64,000 nucleotides of DNA from Streptomyces profundus (GTDB lineage Bacteria; Actinomycetota; Actinomycetes; Streptomycetales; Streptomycetaceae): NCBI RefSeq assembly GCF_020740535.1, contig NZ_CP082362.1, positions 5,454,501 to 5,518,500 of the forward strand. Reading direction: 5' to 3'. The notes beneath the pieces are model-generated. The model worked only from the letters and a program-made list of their open reading frames with translations, was not told the origin of the DNA and ran no database searches. Numbering within the stretch: position 1 is the stretch's first letter; each line of letters opens with the position of its first letter. Below are positions 7,365 to 16,776 of the stretch, one piece after another. The translations under genes and the position numbers were made by a program.

Positions 7365-10300
7365 GTGCACCTCAAGAGCCTCACCCTGCGAGGGTTCAAG
7401 TCCTTCGCCTCGGCCACGACGCTGCGCTTCGAGCCCGGCATCACGTGCGTCGTCGGGCCCAATGGCTCGGGCAAGTCCAATGTGGTGGACGCCCTCTCCT
7501 GGGTGATGGGCGAGCAGGGCGCCAAGTCGCTGCGCGGCGGCAAGATGGAGGACGTCATCTTCGCCGGCACCACGGGCCGCCCGCCCCTGGGCCGCGCCGA
7601 GGTCTCCCTCACCATCGACAACGCGGACGGCGCGCTGCCCATCGAGTACGCCGAGGTGACCATCACCAGGACGATGTTCCGCAACGGCGGCAGCGAGTAC
7701 CAGATCAACGGCGACACCTGCCGGCTGCTGGACGTCCAGGAGCTGCTCTCCGACTCGGGCATCGGCCGGGAGATGCACGTCATCGTCGGCCAGGGGCAGT
7801 TGGACTCCGTGCTGCACGCCGACCCCACCGGGCGCCGGGCCTTCATCGAGGAGGCCGCCGGGGTGCTCAAGCACCGCAAGCGCAAGGAGAAGGCGCTGCG
7901 CAAGCTGGAGGCCATGCGCGCCAACCTCGCCCGGGTGCAGGACCTCACCGACGAACTGCGCCGTCAGCTCAAGCCGTTGGGGCGGCAGGCCGCCGTCGCC
8001 CGCAAGGCCGCCGTGATCCAGGCCGACCTGCGTGACGCCCGGCTGCGTCTGCTCGCCGACGACCTGGTCACCCTGCGCGGCGCGCTACGCGCCGAACTGG
8101 CCGACGAGGCGGCGCTCAAGGAGCGCAAGGACACGGCCGAACAGCGCCTGAGGGCGGCGCTGCGCCGGGAGAGCGAGCTGGAGCAGGAGGTCCGCACCCT
8201 CACACCGCGGGTGCGGCGCGCCCAGGAGACCTGGTACGGGCTATCCCAGCTGGCCGAGCGGGTGCGCGGCACCGTCAACCTGGCGGACGCCAGGGTCACC
8301 AGCGCGACGGCCCAGCAGCCGGAGGAGCGCCGGGGCAGGGAGCCCGAGGAGCTGGAGCGCGAGGCGGCGCGGGTGCGGGAGCAGGAGGCGGAGCTGACCG
8401 CCGCGCTGGAGGCCGCCGGCGTCGCGCTGGAGGACACCGTCGCCCACCGCGCCGAGCTGGAGCGGGCGTTGGCGGGGGAGGAACGCCGCCTCAAGGACGT
8501 CGCCCGCGCGCTGGCCGACCGCCGCGAGGGCCTCGCCCGGCTCCAGGGCCAGGTCAACGCGGCGCGCGGCCGGGCCTCGTCCGCGCAGGCCAACATCGAC
8601 CGGCTGGCCGCCAGCCGGGACGAGGCGCTGGAGCGCGCCGCCGCCGCCCGCGCCGAGTACGAGGCGCTGCGGGACGAGGTGGCCGGGCGGGAGGCAGACG
8701 ACGGAGAGCTGGCCGAGGCCCATGACGCGGCCAAGACGGAACTGGCCGAGGCCGAGACCGCGTTGACCGGCGCCAGGGAGCGGCTCGGCGAGGTGGAGCG
8801 GGAGCGCGCCGCCGTCGCGGCCCGGCGCGACGCGCTGGCGCTCGGCCTGCGCCGCAAGGACGGCACCGGCGCGCTGCTGGCCTCGGGCGACGAACTGGCC
8901 GGGGTCCTGGGCCCGGCGGCCGAGCTGTTGACGGTCACCCCCGGGTACGAGGTGCAGGTCGCCGCCGCGCTGGGCGCGGCGGCCGAGGCCGTCGCGGTGG
9001 CCGGGCCCGCCGAGGCCGCCGAGGCGCTGCGGCGGCTGCGCAAGCAGGACGCGGGGCGGGCCACGCTGCTGGTGGGCGCCGCCGACGACGAGGAGGGCGC
9101 CGGCCGGCCGGCCGACGAGCCGCCCGCGCCCTGGTGCTGGGCGGTCGATCTGGTGCGAGGGCCTGCCACGCTGCTGCCGGCCGTGCGCCGCCTGTTGGCC
9201 GGTGTGGTGGTGGTGGACACCCTGGACGACGCGCTGCGGCTGGTCTCGGCGCGGCCGGCGCTGACCGCCGTCACCGGCGAGGGCGATGTGCTCTCCCGCC
9301 GCCTGGCGCACGGCGGCTCGGCGGGCGCGCCCAGCACGCTTGAGGTGCGGGCCTCCGTGGACGAGGCGGAGGCCGAGGCGGAGCGGCTCGCCGCGCGCGC
9401 CGTCGAGTTGACCGCCGCCCGCGAGAGGGCCGTCGAACGGCGTCGGGCGGCTGCGGCGGCCGTCGAGGAGCTGGCGCGGCGGCGCAGCGCGGCCGAACGG
9501 GAGCGGTCCAGCGTGGCGCAGGACCTCGGGCGGCTCGGCGGCCAGTCCAGGGGCGCCGCGGGGGAGGCCGAACGGGCCGAGGCCGCGGTCGAGCGCGCCA
9601 CCCAGGAGTTGACCCGGGCCGTGGAGCAGGCCGAGGAGTTGGCCGAACGGCTCGCCGTCACCGAGGAGACGAGCGAGGACGAGGACGATCCCGACACCTC
9701 GGTGCGCGACCGGCTGGCCGCCGACGGCGCCAACGCCAGGCAGACCGAGATGGAGGCCAGGCTCCAGGTCCGCACACACGAGGAGCGGGTGCGCGGTCTG
9801 GCGGGGCGCGCCGACTCGTTGGACCGCTCGGCGCGCGCTGAGCGCGAGGCCAGGGCCAGGGCGGAGCGGCGCCGGGCCAGGGCGCGGCACGAGGCCGAGG
9901 TCGCGGGCGCGGTCGCCGACGGGGCGCGGCAGCTGCTCGCCCATGCCGAGGCGTCGCTGGCCAGGGCCGAGGCGGAGCGCGCGGCGGCCGAGGCGGCCAA
10001 GGCGGAGCGCGAGCGGGCCCTGGACCAGGAGCGGTCGGCGGGGCGGGAGGTGAAGGACGAGCTGGACAAGCTCACGGACTCGGTGCACCGGGGCGAGGTG
10101 CTGGGCGCGGAGAAGCGGCTGCGCATCGAGCAGTTGGAGGCGCGGGCGCTGGAGGAGCTCGGCGTGGAGCCGGCGGGCCTGGTCGCCGAGTACGGTCCCG
10201 ACCAGCTGGTGCCGCCCTCGCCGCCGGCCGAGGGCGAGGAACTGCCGGCGGATCCCGAGGATCCGCGCAACCAGCCGGTGCCGTTCGTCCGCGCCGCGCA

Positions 10301-10934
10301 GGAGAAGCGGCTGCGGGCGGCCGAGCGCGCCTACAAGCAGCTGGGCAAGGTGAATCCGCTGGCGCTTGAGGAGTTCTCCGCGCTGGAGGAGCGGCACCAG
10401 TTCCTGAGCGAGCAGTTGGAGGACCTCAAGAAGACCCGGGCCGATCTGTTGCAGATGGTGAAGGAGGTGGACGAGCGGGTTGAGGAGGTCTTCACCGCCG
10501 CCTACCACGACACCGCCAGGGAGTTCGAGGGCGTCTTCAGCCGGCTCTTCCCCGGCGGCGAGGGCCGGCTGGTGCTGACCGACCCGGACGACATGCTCGC
10601 CACCGGGGTCGAGGTGGAGGCCAGGCCCCCGGGGAAGAAGGTCAAACGCCTGTCGCTGCTCTCCGGCGGCGAGCGCTCGCTGACGGCCGTGGCCCTGCTG
10701 GTGTCCATCTTCAAGGCGCGCCCCAGCCCGTTCTATGTGATGGACGAGGTGGAGGCCGCGCTGGACGACACCAATCTGCAACGGCTGATCCGCATCATGC
10801 GGGAGTTGAAGGACAGCTCCCAACTCATCGTGATCACGCACCAGAAGCGGACGATGGAGGTCGCCGACGCGCTCTACGGGGTGTCGATGCAGGGCGACGG
10901 GGTCTCCAAGGTCATCAGCCAGCGACTCTCCTGA
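7365..10934 (+). CDS. smc: Chromosome segregation protein SMC
   Basis: SMC is the ATPase that, with ScpA and ScpB, organises and segregates chromosomes, important in Streptomyces when aerial hyphae divide into spores. At 1189 residues it has the expected layout: Walker A GPNGSGKS at 31-38, long coiled coils, a hinge at about 490-650, a second coiled coil, the ABC signature LLSGGERSL near 1096, and Walker B FYVMDEVEAALDD near 1123. The coiled coils are exceptionally rich in Ala, Glu and Arg, as usual at this GC content. The GTG start at 7365 places FKSF near the N-terminus as in the family. ftsY follows, as elsewhere in actinobacteria. Confidence 0.97.
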   Translation: MHLKSLTLRGFKSFASATTLRFEPGITCVVGPNGSGKSNVVDALSWVMGEQGAKSLRGGKMEDVIFAGTTGRPPLGRAEVSLTIDNADGALPIEYAEVTITRTMFRNGGSEYQINGDTCRLLDVQELLSDSGIGREMHVIVGQGQLDSVLHADPTGRRAFIEEAAGVLKHRKRKEKALRKLEAMRANLARVQDLTDELRRQLKPLGRQAAVARKAAVIQADLRDARLRLLADDLVTLRGALRAELADEAALKERKDTAEQRLRAALRRESELEQEVRTLTPRVRRAQETWYGLSQLAERVRGTVNLADARVTSATAQQPEERRGREPEELEREAARVREQEAELTAALEAAGVALEDTVAHRAELERALAGEERRLKDVARALADRREGLARLQGQVNAARGRASSAQANIDRLAASRDEALERAAAARAEYEALRDEVAGREADDGELAEAHDAAKTELAEAETALTGARERLGEVERERAAVAARRDALALGLRRKDGTGALLASGDELAGVLGPAAELLTVTPGYEVQVAAALGAAAEAVAVAGPAEAAEALRRLRKQDAGRATLLVGAADDEEGAGRPADEPPAPWCWAVDLVRGPATLLPAVRRLLAGVVVVDTLDDALRLVSARPALTAVTGEGDVLSRRLAHGGSAGAPSTLEVRASVDEAEAEAERLAARAVELTAARERAVERRRAAAAAVEELARRRSAAERERSSVAQDLGRLGGQSRGAAGEAERAEAAVERATQELTRAVEQAEELAERLAVTEETSEDEDDPDTSVRDRLAADGANARQTEMEARLQVRTHEERVRGLAGRADSLDRSARAEREARARAERRRARARHEAEVAGAVADGARQLLAHAEASLARAEAERAAAEAAKAERERALDQERSAGREVKDELDKLTDSVHRGEVLGAEKRLRIEQLEARALEELGVEPAGLVAEYGPDQLVPPSPPAEGEELPADPEDPRNQPVPFVRAAQEKRLRAAERAYKQLGKVNPLALEEFSALEERHQFLSEQLEDLKKTRADLLQMVKEVDERVEEVFTAAYHDTAREFEGVFSRLFPGGEGRLVLTDPDDMLATGVEVEARPPGKKVKRLSLLSGGERSLTAVALLVSIFKARPSPFYVMDEVEAALDDTNLQRLIRIMRELKDSSQLIVITHQKRTMEVADALYGVSMQGDGVSKVISQRLS

Positions 10935-10956
10935 ACCGGCCCCCGGCCCGGGCCCA

Positions 10957-10981
10957 CCGGCGCGCGCGGCCCGTGCGCCGG
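10957..10981 (+). terminator. Hairpin between smc and ftsY
   Basis: CCGGCGC at 10957-10963 can pair with GCGCCGG at 10975-10981, a 7-bp stem with an 11-nt loop, starting 23 bp after the smc stop. It may end or attenuate the smc transcript. The region is so GC-rich that chance pairing is possible. Confidence 0.4.
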
Positions 10982-11055
10982 GCGCTACCTTAGGAGCCGC
11001 ACGCACTGACGCCTCGCCGCCCGGCCGCCGCGCCCGGGCACCACCAAGGGAACCG

Positions 11056-12261
11056 ATGGACACTCTTCTCCTCGTCGCAGTCATCGCCGTGGTCGCCGTC
11101 GTGGCGGTCAGCGGCCTGGTCGTCAGTCGCAGGCGTCGGCCCGGGCCGCCGCCGGAGGGCGAGGGGGGGCGCAGCGCGACGCGTCCCGCGCCGCCGGAGG
11201 AGCCCAGGGTCGGTGACGACGCGGCGACGCCGGTCGACGAGGAGCGCCCCACCGTCGAGGATGTCGCGCTGCCGCCGGCCCCCGGCGAGACCGCGCCCCC
11301 GGCGGAGCCCGAGATCGAGGTCCCCGAGCCGTCTGCCGGCCGTCTCGTGCGGTTGCGCGCGCGGTTGGCGCGTTCGCAGAACTCCCTGGGCCGTGGCCTG
11401 TTGACGCTGCTCTCCCGGGAGCGTCTCGACGAGGACACCTGGGAGGAGATCGAGGACACGCTGCTGACCGCTGACATCGGGGTCGGTCCCACGCAGGAGC
11501 TGGTGGAGCGGCTGCGGGAGCGGGTCCGGGTGTTGGGCACGCGTACCCCCGAGGATCTGAAGGAGCTGCTCCGCGAGGAGCTGCTGGTCCAGCTGGAGCC
11601 GGATCTGGACCGCGCGCTGCACACCGAGGGCGGCGTCTCCGCCGATGGTGAGGAGCGCCCCGCCGTGGTGCTGGTGGTCGGCGTCAACGGCACGGGGAAG
11701 ACCACCACCACGGGGAAGCTGGCCCGGGTGCTGGTGGCGGACGGCAGGTCCGTGGTGCTGGGCGCCGCCGACACCTTCCGTGCCGCCGCTGCCGACCAGC
11801 TCCAGACCTGGGGCCGGCGGGTGGGCGCGCGTACGGTGCGCGGCCCGGAGGGGGGCGATCCGGCGTCGGTGGCGTTCGACGCCGTCAAGGAGGGCATCAC
11901 GGAGGGCGCCGACGTGGTGTTGGTGGACACGGCCGGTCGGCTGCACACCAAGACCGGGTTGATGGACGAGTTGGGCAAGGTCAAGCGGGTGGTGGAGAAG
12001 CAGGGCCCGGTGAACGAGGTGCTGTTGGTGCTGGACGCCACCACAGGACAGAACGGCCTGGTGCAGGCGCGGGTCTTCGCCGAGGTGGTGGACATCACCG
12101 GGATCGCGCTGACCAAGCTGGACGGCACCGCCAAGGGCGGCATCGTGGTGGCGGTGCAGCGCGAGCTGGGGGTGCCGGTGAAGCTGGTCGGCCTGGGCGA
12201 GGGCGTCGACGATCTCGCGCCGTTCGAGCCCGAGGCGTTCGTGGACGCGCTGCTCGACTAG
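11056..12261 (+). CDS. ftsY: Signal recognition particle receptor FtsY
   Basis: FtsY is the membrane-associated GTPase that docks the SRP-ribosome complex at the Sec translocon; its partner ffh lies further right in this window. The 401-residue protein starts with a hydrophobic segment (about residues 2-21, LLLVAVIAVVAVVAV) followed by RRRRP, so it is probably membrane-anchored, as known for actinobacterial FtsY. An acidic Pro-rich linker follows to about 95. The NG domain shows VNGTGKTTTTGK near 209, DTAGR near 291 and TKLDGTAKGG near 352. The start is ATG 11056. The stop shares CTAG with the stop of the convergent next gene. Confidence 0.96.
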   Translation: MDTLLLVAVIAVVAVVAVSGLVVSRRRRPGPPPEGEGGRSATRPAPPEEPRVGDDAATPVDEERPTVEDVALPPAPGETAPPAEPEIEVPEPSAGRLVRLRARLARSQNSLGRGLLTLLSRERLDEDTWEEIEDTLLTADIGVGPTQELVERLRERVRVLGTRTPEDLKELLREELLVQLEPDLDRALHTEGGVSADGEERPAVVLVVGVNGTGKTTTTGKLARVLVADGRSVVLGAADTFRAAAADQLQTWGRRVGARTVRGPEGGDPASVAFDAVKEGITEGADVVLVDTAGRLHTKTGLMDELGKVKRVVEKQGPVNEVLLVLDATTGQNGLVQARVFAEVVDITGIALTKLDGTAKGGIVVAVQRELGVPVKLVGLGEGVDDLAPFEPEAFVDALLD

Positions 12262-12971
12262 GGCTCGACGGGCGACAGCCGGTGGCAGAGGCTGGCGAGG
12301 GCGCCGAGCAGCGGGTTGGCCGACGGCGGGGTCGCCGCCGTCTCCAGATCCGGCGGGCGCAGCCAGCCGACGGCGCCGAGCCCGGCGAAGTCGGACGGCG
12401 GGGCCGCGATATGCCAGCCGGCGCCCAGGCCACGGAGCCGGAGCCGGATGCTGCTCCAGCCCAACTTGTCGAGCAGCTGCGGGAGTTCGTCGGCGACGCC
12501 GGGAGCGACGAAGAACCAGGCGCGCCCGTCGGGGGCCAGCGCGACCGGGCCCATCGGGACGGCGAGGCGGTCGAGACGGGGGAGCGCTGCCCTGGCCACC
12601 GACTCGGGCACCTCCAGCACGTCGAAGGCCACGCCGGTGGAGAGCAGGGCGGTGGCGGACGGCGTGCCGGCCCTGGCGTCCGCCCAGATGTCGAGGGCGC
12701 GGTCGAGCGGGCTGCCGGCGAGGATGGTGCGGGCGGGCGGCAGCGGATGGGCGCCCGGACGGGCGCAGTCCGCGCGTCCGCAGGAGCACTCGGCGCGTAG
12801 CCGGCCAGCCGCCAGCCGCAGGCCGGCGCCCGGGGTGACGTCCCAGCCCCAGAGCCCGACGTACTCGGCGATCGCGGTGTCCATCGGGGAGCGGCCGGGA
12901 GCACGCCGTGCCCGGCCGATCGTCGGGCGTGGTTCGCCACGTTCCCGCATGCCGCCGATGGTGAAACCCAT
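12258..12971 (-). CDS. Prim-Pol-like (bifunctional DNA primase/polymerase N-terminal) protein
   Basis: The 237-residue protein resembles a conserved streptomycete family annotated as bifunctional DNA primase/polymerase, named after the N-terminal domain of replication Prim-Pol enzymes. Visible landmarks are YVGLWGWDVTPGA (about 35-47), CSCGRADCARPGAHPL (a Cys/His cluster that could bind metal), and DVLEVP and WHIAAPPSD further on. I do not see a convincing catalytic DxD, so polymerase activity is doubtful. The start is ATG 12971 with GGAG 5 nt upstream; GTG 12977 is the alternative. It converges on ftsY and is divergent from nsdA, matching the S. coelicolor neighbourhood. Confidence 0.75.
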   Translation of the reverse strand: MGFTIGGMRERGEPRPTIGRARRAPGRSPMDTAIAEYVGLWGWDVTPGAGLRLAAGRLRAECSCGRADCARPGAHPLPPARTILAGSPLDRALDIWADARAGTPSATALLSTGVAFDVLEVPESVARAALPRLDRLAVPMGPVALAPDGRAWFFVAPGVADELPQLLDKLGWSSIRLRLRGLGAGWHIAAPPSDFAGLGAVGWLRPPDLETAATPPSANPLLGALASLCHRLSPVEP

Positions 12972-13268
12972 GCACACTCCAACGGGTCTGGTCTGCCGAG
13001 GTTACGGCTCGCGCCGGCGGCGCCCGGGGGCGCACGGCGGGCTGCGCACGCCCCCGGCGTGCTTCGCCTCGCTGGGCTTCGAACAGCGTGCGTACAAGTG
13101 AAGCGTGCGAGGTGGGCAATAGGTTCTGGCGGGAGGGGTGGCGAATGGTGGCGATTGCGATGGCGGTCTCGTCATGCGCGTGATCGTAGGATTACTTTCA
13201 GTGCACCGTAGACGGTATGTCAGCAGGGAACGTCCCCACCAAGGGACTCCCGGGATCGGAGCGTAAGC
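12972..13268. other. Divergent promoter region of the Prim-Pol-like gene and nsdA
   Basis: This 297-bp gap holds no gene I can support. It is GC-rich up to 13090, then more AT-rich between about 13130 and 13220 (for example GTAGGATTACTTTCAG), where the nsdA promoter is likely. No firm operator was recognised. Confidence 0.45.
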
Positions 13269-14789
13269 GTGGGCGGCAACGGCAGCGGCGGGGCCTCCGC
13301 CAGGCGGCCGAACGAACGGCTGACCTCGTGGTTCCACCGCAGTGGCTGGTCGAAGGGCGAGCTGGCCCGGCAGGTGAACCGACGGGCGAGACAGCTCGGC
13401 GCGCACCATGTCAGCACGGACACCTCGCGGGTGCGGCGCTGGCTGGACGGCGAGCAGCCGCGTGAGCCGATACCACGCATCCTCTCCGAGCTGTTCTCCG
13501 AGCGCTTCGGCTGCGTCGTCAGCGTGGAGGACCTCGGGCTGCGCTCCGCCCCGCACTCGGCCGCGGTCTCGGGCATCGACCTGCCCTGGGCGGGCAACCA
13601 GACGATCGCGCTGATCAACGAGTTCTCCCGGAGCGATCTGATGCTCGGCCGCCGGGGCTTCCTCGGCACCTCGCTGACCATGTCGGCGGGGCCCGCCCTG
13701 ATCGAGCCGATGCAGCGCTGGCTGGTGCCCACGCCCACGGCGCCCGAGGGCCCCCAGGGGGCGACGCTCAGCTCGCTGCCGACCTCGGGGGCCGGCGAAC
13801 CCCGCAGGCTGACCAGGATCTCCGGCGCCGAGCTGGACCAACTGGAGGAGGCCACCGCCCAGTTCCGCGACTGGGACGCGCAGTGCGGCGGCGGCCTGCG
13901 CCGCAAGGCCGTGGTCGGCCAGCTGCACGAGGTGACCGACCTGCTCCAGGAGACGCACCCGCCCCGGGTGCGCCGCCGACTCTTTCGAGTGACAGCCGAA
14001 CTCGCGGAGCTGGCCGGCTGGATGAGCTACGACGTGGGGCTCCAGCCCACCGCGCAGAAGTACTTCGTGCTCGCGCTGCACGCGGCGAAGGAGGCGGAGG
14101 ACCGGCCGCTGGGGGCGTACATCCTCTCCCAGATGAGCCGCCAGATGATCCATCTGGGCCGCGCCGAGGACGCGTTGGAGCTGATCCACCTCGCCCAGTA
14201 CGGCAGCAGGGAGCAGGCCACCGCGCGCACCCAGGCGCTGCTGTACGCCATGGAGGCCAGGGCCTACGCCTCGCTCGGGCAGCCGCCCAAGTGCCACCGC
14301 GCGGTGCGGATGGCGGAGGACGCGTTCGCCGAGATCGGGCCGCGCGACGCCGATCCGGCCTGGCTCCGCTTCTTCTCCCGCGCGGAGCTGTTCGCCGAGA
14401 ACGCCCACTCCTACCGGGACCTCGCCTATGTCGCCGGCCGCAGCCCCACCTATGTCTCCCGCGCGCGCCCGTTGATGGAGGAGGCGGTCCGGCTCTTCGC
14501 CGAGGAGTGCGCCGACGACTCCGGCGGAGGGCACCAGCGGTCGTATGCACTCAACCTCATCGGCATGGCCACCGTGCACCTGTTGGCGCGCGAGCCCGAG
14601 GGCTGCGTCCAGCTGTCCGAGCAGGCGCTGGATCTGGCCAACCGGTTGCGTTCCGAACGGGTGAGCAACCGGCTGCGCACCACCTGGGCGTCCGCCAGGA
14701 GGGATTTCGGCGAGGTGCGTGAGGTCGCCCAGCTGACCGAGCGGCTCACGGAGGAACTGCCGGAAAGCGAGGCCAGCAGGGCGGTGTAG
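13269..14789 (+). CDS. nsdA: NsdA-type regulator of sporulation and antibiotic production
   Basis: The protein corresponds to NsdA, described in S. coelicolor as a negative regulator of sporulation and antibiotic production; the location between ftsY and amtB is the same. It has 506 residues: a basic N-terminal part (about 15-75) with an HTH-like look (SKGELARQVNRRARQLG, then TDTSRVRRWLDG), a middle segment, and a C-terminal half (about 230-490) of Ala/Leu-rich helical pairs consistent with tetratricopeptide repeats. The GTG start at 13269 follows GGAGCG at about 13257. The mechanism is unknown: it may bind DNA or partner proteins through the repeats. Confidence 0.9.
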   Translation: MGGNGSGGASARRPNERLTSWFHRSGWSKGELARQVNRRARQLGAHHVSTDTSRVRRWLDGEQPREPIPRILSELFSERFGCVVSVEDLGLRSAPHSAAVSGIDLPWAGNQTIALINEFSRSDLMLGRRGFLGTSLTMSAGPALIEPMQRWLVPTPTAPEGPQGATLSSLPTSGAGEPRRLTRISGAELDQLEEATAQFRDWDAQCGGGLRRKAVVGQLHEVTDLLQETHPPRVRRRLFRVTAELAELAGWMSYDVGLQPTAQKYFVLALHAAKEAEDRPLGAYILSQMSRQMIHLGRAEDALELIHLAQYGSREQATARTQALLYAMEARAYASLGQPPKCHRAVRMAEDAFAEIGPRDADPAWLRFFSRAELFAENAHSYRDLAYVAGRSPTYVSRARPLMEEAVRLFAEECADDSGGGHQRSYALNLIGMATVHLLAREPEGCVQLSEQALDLANRLRSERVSNRLRTTWASARRDFGEVREVAQLTERLTEELPESEASRAV

Positions 14790-15118
14790 TCACCGAGGAG
14801 GACACCGACCCCGGCCGTGCCCGCCACCCCGAAGAGCTCGACTCGGCTCCCCCGCCAGGTCACTCGGGTGGCTCAAGGGCACGGCCGGTTCTTGTCTCTC
14901 GGCCGGCTCGGCGCGACGGGTGCCTCCGACGGTGTCGGACACAGTAGCGCGCCCGGTCCCGGCCTCCGACTGTTTCATTGCGGTGTAACACGTGGTCGTC
15001 CATCGTCACGCCCGCGAAACACATCGGAGCATCGACCGAAACCGCCCTCGGGGAACGTGTGGCGCATCTTGACCCATCCTGCCCGCACGGTTGCACTTTC
15101 TTACGAGGAGACGTCACG
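14790..15118. other. Regulatory region between nsdA and amtB
   Basis: This 329-bp gap contains no supported gene. It holds a GlnR-type operator (15005-15042), a further GTTTC/GTAAC pair at about 14972-14987 that may be a degenerate second site, and GAGGAG at 15105-15110 before the amtB start. Upstream-extended amtB frames (for example from an ATG at 14978) run through the operator and are unlikely to be translated. Confidence 0.6.
15005..15042 (+). promoter_or_regulatory. GlnR-type operator upstream of amtB-glnK-glnD
   Basis: GTCAC (15005-15009), six bases, GAAAC (15016-15020), six bases, GAGCA (15027-15031), six bases, GAAAC (15038-15042). This matches the a1-b1-a2-b2 architecture of actinobacterial GlnR boxes (GTnAC-n6-GaAAc repeated), with only a2 poor. 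GlnR activates amtB-glnK-glnD of S. coelicolor in nitrogen starvation. The site lies about 77 bp upstream of the translation start. Confidence 0.75.
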
Positions 15119-16752
<1,634 letters not shown>

Positions 16753-16776
16753 GACAACCCCACGGGAGTGGACCGG

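Noticed and set aside
8241..12143. 1300-codon minus-strand frame opposite smc and ftsY
   Set aside because: Shadow of the GC-biased codons of smc and ftsY, both of which have full family motifs.
14978..15118. N-terminal extension of amtB
   Set aside because: It runs through the GlnR operator and has no membrane or family character; the TTG at 15119 has a good ribosome binding site.
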